A DNA stretch of 64,000 nucleotides, taken from Streptomyces longispororuber. GTDB lineage: Bacteria; Actinomycetota; Actinomycetes; Streptomycetales; Streptomycetaceae. The stretch covers positions 1 through 64,000 of the forward strand of contig NZ_BNBT01000026.1 in the NCBI RefSeq assembly GCF_014656095.1. The letters are read 5' to 3'. Position 1 is the first letter of the stretch, and each line of letters opens with the position of its first letter. The notes under the pieces are model-generated. The model did no database searches and was not told the DNA's origin. It saw only the letters and a list, made by a program, of their open reading frames with translations. Positions 57,591-64,000 of the stretch are shown piece by piece. Made by a program: the position numbers and the translations under genes.

Positions 57591-59888
57591 TCACCGCGCT
57601 GCGCGAGGCGGTTCGAGGCGGACGACGATGCCCTTCGACGTGGGCTGGTTGCTGATGTCGGCGACGCTGTCCAGCGGCACCAGGACGTTCGTCTCCGGGT
57701 AGTAGGCGGCGGCCGAGCCCTTGGCGGCGGGGTAGGACACGATCTCGAAGTTCTCGGCACGGCGCTCGGTGCCGTCCGCCCAGACGCTCACCAGGTCGAC
57801 GCGGTCGCCCTGGGCGAGGCCGAGTTCGGTCAGGTCGGCCGGGTTGACGAGCACGACGTGGCGGCTGCCGTGGATGCCGCGGTAGCGGTCGTTGTTGGTG
57901 TACGGGACGGTGTTCCACTGGTCGTGCGAGCGCAGCGTCTGCAGCAGCAGGTGGCCCTGCGGCGCCCGGGGGACGACGCGCTCGTTGCAGGTGAACAGGG
58001 CCTTGCCGACCTTGTTGGGGAAAACGCCCTCGTTGACCGGGTTCGGCAGGCGGAAGCCCCCGGGGCGGGTCACCCGGGCGTTGTAGTCGTGGAAGCCCGC
58101 CACGACGCGGGAGATGCGGTCGCGGATGGTGCCGTAGTCGCCCTCGAACGTCTCCCAGGGGATGTCCGGCTTGCCGTCCAGGGTGCGGCGCGCGAGGCGG
58201 CACAGAATGGCGACTTCGCTGAGCAGCAGCGGGGAGGCCGGCTCCAGGCGGCCCTGGGAGGTGTGCACCTCGCTCATGGAGTTCTCGACGGTGACGAACT
58301 GCTCGCCGTCGGCCTGGACGTCACGCTCGGTGCGCCCCAGGGTGGGCAGGATCAGCGCGGTGTCGCCGCAGACGGTGTGCGAGCGGTTGAGCTTGGTGGA
58401 GATGTGGGCGGTCAGCCGGCACGAGCGCATCGCCTCCTCGGTGACCTCGCTGTCGGGCGCGGCCCGCACGAAGTTGCCGGCCAGGGCGAGGAAGACCTTG
58501 ACCCGGCCCTCGCGCATCGCCTTGATCGCGTTCACCGAGTCCAGGCCGTGCGGGCGCGGCGGGTCGAAGCCGAACTCCTTCCGCAGGGCGTCGAGGAAGG
58601 TGTCCGGCATCTGCTCCCAGATGCCCATGGTGCGGTCGCCCTGGACGTTGCTGTGGCCGCGCACGGGGCAGGCGCCGGTACCGGCGCGCCCCAGGTTGCC
58701 GCGCAGCATCAGGAAGTTGACGATCTCGCGGATGGTGGGCACGCCGTGCTTGTGCTGCGTGATGCCCATCGCCCAGCAGACGACGACGCGTTCGCTGCGC
58801 AGGACCTCGTCGCGTACCTTCTCGATCTCCTCGCGGGTCAGTCCGGTCGCGGCGTGCACGTCGTCCCAGTCGACGGTACGGGCGTGCGCGGCGAACTCCT
58901 CGAACCCGGCGGTGTGGGCGTCGATGAAGCCGTGGTCGAGGACGGTGCCGGGCCGGGCGTCCTCGGCTTCGAGCAGCAGCCGGTTGAGGGCCTGGAACAG
59001 GGCGAGGTCGCCGCCCGGCTTGATGTGCAGGAAGCGGTCGGCGATCTGGGTGCCGCGTCCGATGACCCCGCGCGGTTTCTGCGGGTTCTTGAAGCGCCGC
59101 AGCCCGGCCTCCGGCAGCGGGTTGACCGCCACGATCCGGCCGCCGTTGCGCTTGGCCTCCTCCAGGGCGGAGAGCTGGCGCGGATGGTTGGTGCCCGGGT
59201 TCTGCCCGACCAGGAAGATCAGGTCGGCGTGGTGGAGGTCGTCGAGGCTGACGGTGCCCTTGCCGGTGCCCAGGGTCTCGCTCAGGGCGAAGCCGCTGGA
59301 CTCGTGGCACATGTTGCTGCAGTCGGGCAGGTTGTTGGTGCCGAAGGCGCGGGCGAAGAGCTGGAGGACGAAGGCGGCCTCGTTGCTGGCGCGGCCGGAG
59401 GTGTAGAAGACGGCCTCGTCGGGTGAGGCGAGCGCCTTCAGTTCCCGCGCGAGGACGCCCAGGGCGTCGTCCCAGGTGATCGGCTCGTAGTGGTCGGAAC
59501 CGGGCCGTTTGACCATCGGCTCGGTCAGCCGCCCCTGCTGGTTGAGCCACATGTCGGAGCGGGCGGCGAGGTCGGAGACGCTGTGCTCGCGGAAGAAGTC
59601 GGCGGTGATCCGGCGCGTGGTGGCCTCGTCGTTGATGTGCTTGGCGCCGTTCTCGCAGTACTCGTTGCGGTGGCGCTCGCCCGGGGCCGGGTCCGCCCAC
59701 GCGCAGCCGGGGCAGTCGATCCCGCCCACCTGGTTCATGGTCAGCAGGTCGACCCCGGTCTTCTTCGGGGAGGTCTGCTCCAGGGAGTACTCCAGCGCGT
59801 GCACGACCGCGGGGACCCCGGCGGCCCACTTCTTCGGTGGTGTCACGGAGAGGGTGGTCTCCGGCTCCTCACCGGACGGGTTCTGCAT
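57591..59888 (-). CDS. FdhF/YdeP-family molybdopterin oxidoreductase
   Basis: A 765-residue member of the formate dehydrogenase-like YdeP family (bis-MGD enzyme). The N-terminal CPGCAW (Cys59, Cys62) replaces a full four-Cys 4Fe-4S loop; DCSNMCHESSGFALSETLGTGKGTV holds Cys194-His195 in the region of the molybdenum ligand. Later motifs include RGNLGRAGTGACPVRGHSNVQGDRTMGIWEQMP and the C-terminal molydop-binding domain (VLVNPADLTELGLAQGDRVDLVS). No transmembrane segment or Tat signal, so cytoplasmic. ATG at 59888 with GAGG. Electron acceptor and substrate are unknown; formate is only a family-based guess. Confidence 0.9.
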   Translation of the reverse strand: MQNPSGEEPETTLSVTPPKKWAAGVPAVVHALEYSLEQTSPKKTGVDLLTMNQVGGIDCPGCAWADPAPGERHRNEYCENGAKHINDEATTRRITADFFREHSVSDLAARSDMWLNQQGRLTEPMVKRPGSDHYEPITWDDALGVLARELKALASPDEAVFYTSGRASNEAAFVLQLFARAFGTNNLPDCSNMCHESSGFALSETLGTGKGTVSLDDLHHADLIFLVGQNPGTNHPRQLSALEEAKRNGGRIVAVNPLPEAGLRRFKNPQKPRGVIGRGTQIADRFLHIKPGGDLALFQALNRLLLEAEDARPGTVLDHGFIDAHTAGFEEFAAHARTVDWDDVHAATGLTREEIEKVRDEVLRSERVVVCWAMGITQHKHGVPTIREIVNFLMLRGNLGRAGTGACPVRGHSNVQGDRTMGIWEQMPDTFLDALRKEFGFDPPRPHGLDSVNAIKAMREGRVKVFLALAGNFVRAAPDSEVTEEAMRSCRLTAHISTKLNRSHTVCGDTALILPTLGRTERDVQADGEQFVTVENSMSEVHTSQGRLEPASPLLLSEVAILCRLARRTLDGKPDIPWETFEGDYGTIRDRISRVVAGFHDYNARVTRPGGFRLPNPVNEGVFPNKVGKALFTCNERVVPRAPQGHLLLQTLRSHDQWNTVPYTNNDRYRGIHGSRHVVLVNPADLTELGLAQGDRVDLVSVWADGTERRAENFEIVSYPAAKGSAAAYYPETNVLVPLDSVADISNQPTSKGIVVRLEPPRAAR

Positions 59889-59905
59889 CGCTTCGCCTCT
59901 CACTT

Positions 59906-60033
59906 TCCGCTCGTCCCGCGCTGTCCGCTCGTACCGCTCGTACCGCTCTTCCGCACTTCCCGCTGCTCCGCCCTTCCCGCTCCTCCGCCCTTCTCGCGCT
60001 GTCCCCTCCTCCGCTCGTCCCGCGCTGTCCGCT
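59906..60033. repeat. 24-bp exact direct repeat upstream of the molybdoenzyme gene
   Basis: The 24 bases 59906-59929 (TCCGCTCGTCCCGCGCTGTC and four more) recur exactly at 60010-60033. Between them lie shorter CGCTCGTACC and CCGCCCTTCCCGCTCCT repeats, making the whole 170-bp gap repetitive. Confidence 0.85.
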
Positions 60034-60055
60034 GTTTCCCCGTACGGAACGTCAC

Positions 60056-60682
60056 TCAGCCGACGGGCCAGTGGGCCACGCGGCTCCGGGGCGGTTCCGG
60101 GTGGTCGTGCTGCACGCGGCCGTTGCGGATGGTGCCGCGCCAGGCCCCGCCCTCCTGGCCGAGGCCCTCGATGAACCGCTTGAAGTGCAGCAGTTCGCCG
60201 CGCACGAGGCGGGCGGCCAGCCGGGTCACCCGGCCGGAGCGGGTGAGGGCCCGCGCGGCTCCCCGCGGCTCCAGGAGCATCCGGACGGTGATCGCCGTGC
60301 CGCCGGACCGCGTCGGCGTGAACTCGACCTCGCCCTCGTGCGAGGGGTGCTGCCGCAGGCCGCGCCAGGCCAGGTAGGCGTCGGGGTCCTGCTCCACGAT
60401 CTCGACCGCGAAACGGCGGCGCAGGGGCCCGTAGCCGAGGGTCCAGACGGTCACGGTGGGCCTGACCTGTGCGACGTCGCGCACCACGCCGGAGAAGCGC
60501 GGGAAGGACTTGAACTGCGTCCACTGGTTGTACGCCGTCCGCACCGGCACCGCGACCTCGACCGTCTCCTCGACGTGCTGCTCGCGCAGCGGCCGACGGC
60601 GCGTGCCGCCGTCACCACCGGCAGGCGTGCCCGGCGGTGTGCCCGGCAGGGCCTGCTGGGCGTCGTCTTCGTGCGTCGCCAT
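60056..60682 (-). CDS. SRPBCC-fold (polyketide cyclase/dehydrase-like) protein
   Basis: A 208-residue protein. VEETVEVAVPVRTAYNQWTQFKSFPRFSGVVRDVAQ (about 40-75) is the typical start of an SRPBCC ligand-binding fold, followed by AYLAWRGLRQHPSHEGEVEFTP. Ligand unknown. ATG has GGAGGAGA upstream. It is upstream of and parallel to the molybdoenzyme gene, separated by the repeat-rich gap. Confidence 0.85.
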   Translation of the reverse strand: MATHEDDAQQALPGTPPGTPAGGDGGTRRRPLREQHVEETVEVAVPVRTAYNQWTQFKSFPRFSGVVRDVAQVRPTVTVWTLGYGPLRRRFAVEIVEQDPDAYLAWRGLRQHPSHEGEVEFTPTRSGGTAITVRMLLEPRGAARALTRSGRVTRLAARLVRGELLHFKRFIEGLGQEGGAWRGTIRNGRVQHDHPEPPRSRVAHWPVG

Positions 60683-61158
60683 CGTGGTCTCTCCTCCGGG
60701 CGGAGGACCGGGCGTCCGGGGACCCGGCCTCCGCTCGCGCGTCGGGGCTTGTTTCCGGTACCCCCGTCGTGGGCTTTGAGTCAGCGGTCGCGTTCAGTTT
60801 CACCCCCTGCGGGTCCTCCCGCCACTCACCGTGATCATGTGCGTGATCGACGACGTGTGCTCCTGGGCGGTGCGCCCCCGCGGGGGTGCGTGATTGGCCA
60901 ATTCCCGACTCGGCTCCGCGTCGACTACATGGACATGTCAGCACGGAAGGTGGTGACGTAGTGCGTGGGCACTTCTGGTGCGGCGTTCGGTTCGCGGGAG
61001 GAACGGGACGGCGGCGGAGGAAGCAGCCCGAGCCGATCACGCGGTCCACGGAGTCGCGTGCGTGCCCTGGTAGGTGTGCGTGCCCTGGTAGGTGTGCGTG
61101 CCCTGGTGCGTGTGCGACGCGGGACCACCGCAGTGAGGCCGAGGCGAAGGGACGATCG
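60683..61158. other. Divergent intergenic region (476 bp) with an 18-bp tandem repeat
   Basis: Contains promoters for the SRPBCC and SGNH genes. ATTGGCCAAT (60893-60902) is a 10-bp palindrome. Three 18-bp units close to GTGCCCTGGTAGGTGTGC lie at 61062-61079, 61080-61097 and 61098-61115, ending 43 bp before the SGNH start; they would be in its mRNA leader. Confidence 0.7.
61062..61115 (+). repeat. Three 18-bp tandem repeats upstream of the SGNH hydrolase gene
   Basis: Units GTGCCCTGGTAGGTGTGC (twice, identical) and a third with two changes. Confidence 0.9.
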
Positions 61159-62730
61159 ATGAGCGACCGGACGCACAGCACATCATCGAACCGGGACACG
61201 GGGCCCATGGCCCCCGGGGCCCCACACGGCGGGAAGGACCTCCCCTGGTGTCGGCGCACGAGCGCGGCGCCGCATCGGCGGCCCCGGACGACGGCCCGCC
61301 CGTTGACGGTCCTGGTGGCCGCGGCGGCGCTGCTGGCCGTCCCCCTGCTGCCGCTCCCGACGGCCCACGCGGACGCACGGGTCACCGCGGCGGCGGCCAC
61401 GGGCGGGACGACGGCCGCCGACAGGGCAGCGAAAGCCGACACGGGGACGAGCCCCGACACGGGGGCGAGCGACGGCACGGGAACGAGCCTCGACACGGAG
61501 GCGAGCGACGGCACGGCGTCGGCCACCGTCGGCCGGTCGCGCGAGGCGGCGCGTGGCGGTGCCGCCCGAGGACGCGACGGCGACGGGTGGCGGGGCGCCT
61601 GGGCGACCTCCGTACAGCCGCCGGGGCGGACGCTCCTGCCCAACTGGTCGCAGGAGGGCTTCAAGCAGCAGTCGCTGCGCCAGGTCGTGCGGGTCAGCAC
61701 CGGTGGCACCGCCCTGCGCTTCAAGCTCTCCAACCGTTACGGCTCCACCTCGTTGCGGGTGGCCGGGGCCGCGGTCGGGCGGACGGGCAAGGGCGCGGCG
61801 GTGCGTGCGGGCACCAGCCGGGCCCTGGCCTTCGGTGAGGAGAAGGCGGTGACCGTCCCGGCCGGTGGCGAGGTGTTCAGTGACGCCCTGCGGATGCGGG
61901 TCGGGCCGCTGGAGTCGCTGACGCTCACGCTGTACCTGGCCGAGCCCACCGGCCCGGCCACGTACCACATGTCGGCCTTGACCACGAGTTACCGGGCGCC
62001 GGGTGACCTGCGATTCGAGGAGAGCGGCGAGGCGTTCACCGACACCTCCGTGTCCTGGTACTACGTCGCGGACGTCGAGGTCAGGGGCGGCCCGACGGGG
62101 CGCGGGAACGGGGTGGTGACGTTCGGGGACTCGATCACCGACGGTTTCGCCTCCACCGTGGACGCCGACAATCGCTATCCGGACGAATTGGCGGAGCGGT
62201 ACGCCCGCGAGGGACGGCCGCGCGGCGTCCTCAACCACGGCATCAGCGGCAACATGATCACCTACGGTACGCCGGGCACGGGCGAGAGCGGCGTCAACCG
62301 CTTCAAGAAGGACGTGCTCCCCGAGCCGGGCGTCAGCACGGTCGTCGTGCTGGAGGGCATCAACGACGTCGGCTTGAGCGAACTGCCGGGGAGCTCGGTG
62401 CCGGACATCTCGGTCGAGCAGCTCATCGCGGCGCACCGCGACATCATCCGGCAGGCCCGCGCCAAGGGTCTCAAGGTGATCGGCGCGACCCTCACCCCCT
62501 TCAAGGGCGCCGTGTACTTCAGCGAGCGCGGCGAGGCCAAGCGGGACGCGCTCAACGAGTGGATACGGACCTCCGGCGCGTACGACCGCGTCATCGACCT
62601 GGACCGGGCACTGGCCGACCCCGCCGACCGGGACCGGCTCGTCCCCGCGTACGACAGCGGCGACCACCTGCACCCGAGCGACGCGGGCTACCACGCCATA
62701 GCCGAGGCGATCGACGTCGACTCGCTGTAG
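61159..62730 (+). CDS. Secreted SGNH/GDSL hydrolase
   Basis: A 523-residue esterase-like protein. A signal sequence lies inside a long N-region (LTVLVAAAALLAVPLLPLPTAHA, about 48-70), followed by a low-complexity stretch of Thr/Ser/Asp/Gly repeats (about 85-125). A beta domain precedes the catalytic domain: FGDSITDG (Ser325), NHGISGN, VVVLEGINDVG and the Asp502-x-x-His505 pair in SGDHLHPSD. ATG at 61159 with GAAGGGACG upstream. Likely deacetylates or de-esterifies a polysaccharide or lipid. Confidence 0.9.
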   Translation: MSDRTHSTSSNRDTGPMAPGAPHGGKDLPWCRRTSAAPHRRPRTTARPLTVLVAAAALLAVPLLPLPTAHADARVTAAAATGGTTAADRAAKADTGTSPDTGASDGTGTSLDTEASDGTASATVGRSREAARGGAARGRDGDGWRGAWATSVQPPGRTLLPNWSQEGFKQQSLRQVVRVSTGGTALRFKLSNRYGSTSLRVAGAAVGRTGKGAAVRAGTSRALAFGEEKAVTVPAGGEVFSDALRMRVGPLESLTLTLYLAEPTGPATYHMSALTTSYRAPGDLRFEESGEAFTDTSVSWYYVADVEVRGGPTGRGNGVVTFGDSITDGFASTVDADNRYPDELAERYAREGRPRGVLNHGISGNMITYGTPGTGESGVNRFKKDVLPEPGVSTVVVLEGINDVGLSELPGSSVPDISVEQLIAAHRDIIRQARAKGLKVIGATLTPFKGAVYFSERGEAKRDALNEWIRTSGAYDRVIDLDRALADPADRDRLVPAYDSGDHLHPSDAGYHAIAEAIDVDSL

Positions 62731-62884
62731 GGGCCGGGCTTCGGCGTCCGGCACCTGTCCCCCGGTACGCCCGGTGCGGTGCCCCGTCCGAGGCCCGTTC
62801 GCCGGTTGCCGCCATGCGTCGCGCCGTCCTGCCGCGGTGGACGGGGAAGTGGAACGGCAGGGCGGCGCGGTGTCCGCGGCAACG

Positions 62885-63496
62885 CTACGACTCGCCGGTG
62901 ATCCTGGCCGAGCCGATCGTCGCCGCGGCGATCTCCCTGGCGGCGGTCCGTGTCGTCGAGCTGGAGTTCAGGTTGGTCAGCGATGCCTGGTCGAGCGCGT
63001 GGACGACGAACTCGTAGGTGTTCACCGTCGAGGGCGAGCACGGCCCCTGGTAGCCGTAGAGGCTCGCGCTGCCACGGTAGTAGACCTGCCTGGCGCCCGC
63101 CGGGACCGAGGGCTGGTACTTGTGGTCGACGTTCTGGGGCAGCGAGGTCGTGCTCGCCGGGATGTCGTAGATGACCCAGTGGATGAGGTTGGCGTTGTCG
63201 AGATCGCGCATGACGATCGCGTAGCTCTTGGCGGCGGCCGGCGCACCCGACCAGGTCAAGGGCGGGGATTCGTTCCGCTTGGCGGGGTCGCTCCCTCCGC
63301 CGCTGGTGCACTCATGGACCTTGGGGATGACGCCGCCGTTGGCGAATGCGGTACTGGACAGGGCGAACGCGCTCCGACTCTCCGACGAGGCCGATGAGGC
63401 GGATGGGTCTGATGAGGCCGACGAAGCGGTGGCCGGTGCGAGACCGGCGGCCCCGGTGACGAGCAGAGCGCACAGCGCGACTTTCGCACTTCTCAC
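62885..63496 (-). CDS. Secreted YbhB/YbcL (PEBP, Raf-kinase-inhibitor-like) protein
   Basis: A 203-residue protein with a signal peptide (to about residue 25) and a Ser-rich spacer, then the PEBP domain: NESPPLTWSGAPAAAKSYAIVMRDLDNANLIHWVIYDIPASTTSLPQNV, YRGSASLYGYQGPCSP and YEFVVHALD. The D-x-D and GxxGPCxP ligand-binding motifs are present. GTG start with GGGAG six bases upstream. Function of bacterial secreted PEBPs is unclear. Confidence 0.9.
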   Translation of the reverse strand: MRSAKVALCALLVTGAAGLAPATASSASSDPSASSASSESRSAFALSSTAFANGGVIPKVHECTSGGGSDPAKRNESPPLTWSGAPAAAKSYAIVMRDLDNANLIHWVIYDIPASTTSLPQNVDHKYQPSVPAGARQVYYRGSASLYGYQGPCSPSTVNTYEFVVHALDQASLTNLNSSSTTRTAAREIAAATIGSARITGES

Positions 63497-63928
63497 TGGA
63501 GGCTCCCGAGGATGCTTGTGGTCGCTTGGGTGTCCGTGACGCGAGAGGGGTATTCACGCATCGAACGAGCCTAGGAACCCCGGGTCCTGCGGTCATGTCA
63601 CTTACCGACGCGATCGATGTACTTTTCTCGCTCTCGGCTGTGTCATCCCGGACGGGATGGTCAACTCGACGGCGTCAACTCGAAGGCTCCGAGCCGCATG
63701 TCGTCGACACCCCCCAAGGCGGAATCAGACACATTCACCATTTCCCACATGCGTTTTTTTCGACACGGGCCGTGCGTGGTGAGTGAGTTCGCGGAGGCGT
63801 TCGTAACGGATCAGGGCCGTCGGGAGGCCGACGGCGTGCGGAGGGAGAGGGCCGTCGGCCCGGAGGCCGGGTGGCCGCCGGGCCGACGGTTCAGTGTCGA
63901 GCGTGTCGGTGACCGGCGGTGAGGCCGG
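63497..63928. other. 432-bp intergenic region with a strong hairpin
   Basis: GGCCGACGGC (63826-63835) pairs with GCCGTCGGCC (63851-63860), a 10-bp stem and candidate terminator for the gene entering from the right. A T7 run lies near 63755 in a locally AT-rich stretch (63690-63770) that may hold a promoter. No gene was seen. Confidence 0.6.
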
Positions 63929-64000
63929 TCAGACCCAGATGGACAGGCGGGCGGCGGTGGGCGTGGCGTCACAGAAGTAGCTGACCGCCTGGCCGCGGGC
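63929..64000 (-). CDS. C-terminal fragment of a gene entering from the right edge
   Basis: The last 23 codons before a TGA at 63931-63929 read ARGQAVSYFCDATPTAARLS then IWV. Too short to identify; codon bias and the downstream hairpin support a real gene. Confidence 0.6.
   Translation of the reverse strand, partial: ARGQAVSYFCDATPTAARLSIWV

Noticed and set aside
1-64000. CRISPR array
   Set aside because: The tandem repeats seen have units of 16-27 bp with no unique spacers, and no cas genes are present.
1-64000. Insertion sequence, integrase or tRNA attachment site
   Set aside because: No transposase or recombinase motifs, no terminal inverted repeats flanking a gene, and no tRNA-like sequence were found.

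Overview
The window is high-GC actinobacterial DNA and almost certainly a Streptomyces chromosome. It has strong third-position GC bias, GTG, TTG and apparently CTG starts, AGGAGG-type ribosome binding sites, an XRE/DUF397/ATPase (WhiJ-like) regulatory set, a divergent MarR-pcaIJFHGBL operon, and a DasR-type operator in front of a chitinase. No rRNA, tRNA, insertion sequence, phage or CRISPR array was seen.

Layout. (1) 0-7 kb: a leftward iron operon behind a near-perfect DmdR1/IdeR box. It encodes a stand-alone carrier protein, a siderophore-interacting flavoprotein, a lipoprotein, two FecCD permeases, an ATPase and the start of an NRPS. (2) 7-15 kb: signalling genes, namely a STAS-ANTAR protein, a winged-helix regulator, a voltage-gated cation channel, a receptor Ser/Thr kinase, and an anti-sigma-like ATPase divergent from an XRE-DUF5753/DUF397 pair, then a DUF574 methyltransferase. 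(3) 15-36 kb: an aromatic-catabolism island with PaaK, an acyl-CoA synthetase, an aldehyde dehydrogenase, a doubled IclR regulator, PcaV and the complete protocatechuate operon pcaIJFHGBL, then a leftward operon with a 2,4'-dihydroxyacetophenone dioxygenase-like cupin, MFS transporter, two dehydrogenases and an AraC regulator. (4) 34.7-43.4 kb: secreted or envelope proteins (penicillin/lipopeptide acylase, GH18 chitinase, Ig-like protein) with some decayed coding sequence. (5) 43.5-55.5 kb: a sulfur-scavenging island with metY-metX, an FMN reductase, four LLM flavin monooxygenases and an amino-acid/sulfur ABC transporter. (6) 55.8-64 kb: a secreted vanadium haloperoxidase-like protein, a FdhF/YdeP molybdoenzyme with an SRPBCC partner, an SGNH hydrolase and a PEBP-family protein.

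The most interesting signal is in the sulfur island. Each of its three transcription units is preceded by a short, unannotated-looking ORF whose peptide carries the same pattern, [VI]-D-[LY]-x-R-V followed by cysteine codons. One of them is followed by a nested hairpin with a pyrimidine-rich tail. This looks like a cysteine-sensing leader-peptide (attenuation) regulon that couples methionine synthesis, desulfonation and sulfur uptake in one 12-kb block.

Other points of note are a BacNav-type channel with an altered selectivity filter, paired PcaV operators, a dre site lying across the chitinase promoter, a metX that appears to use a CTG start overlapping the metY stop, several minisatellite-like repeats inside and between genes, and at least two decayed genes.
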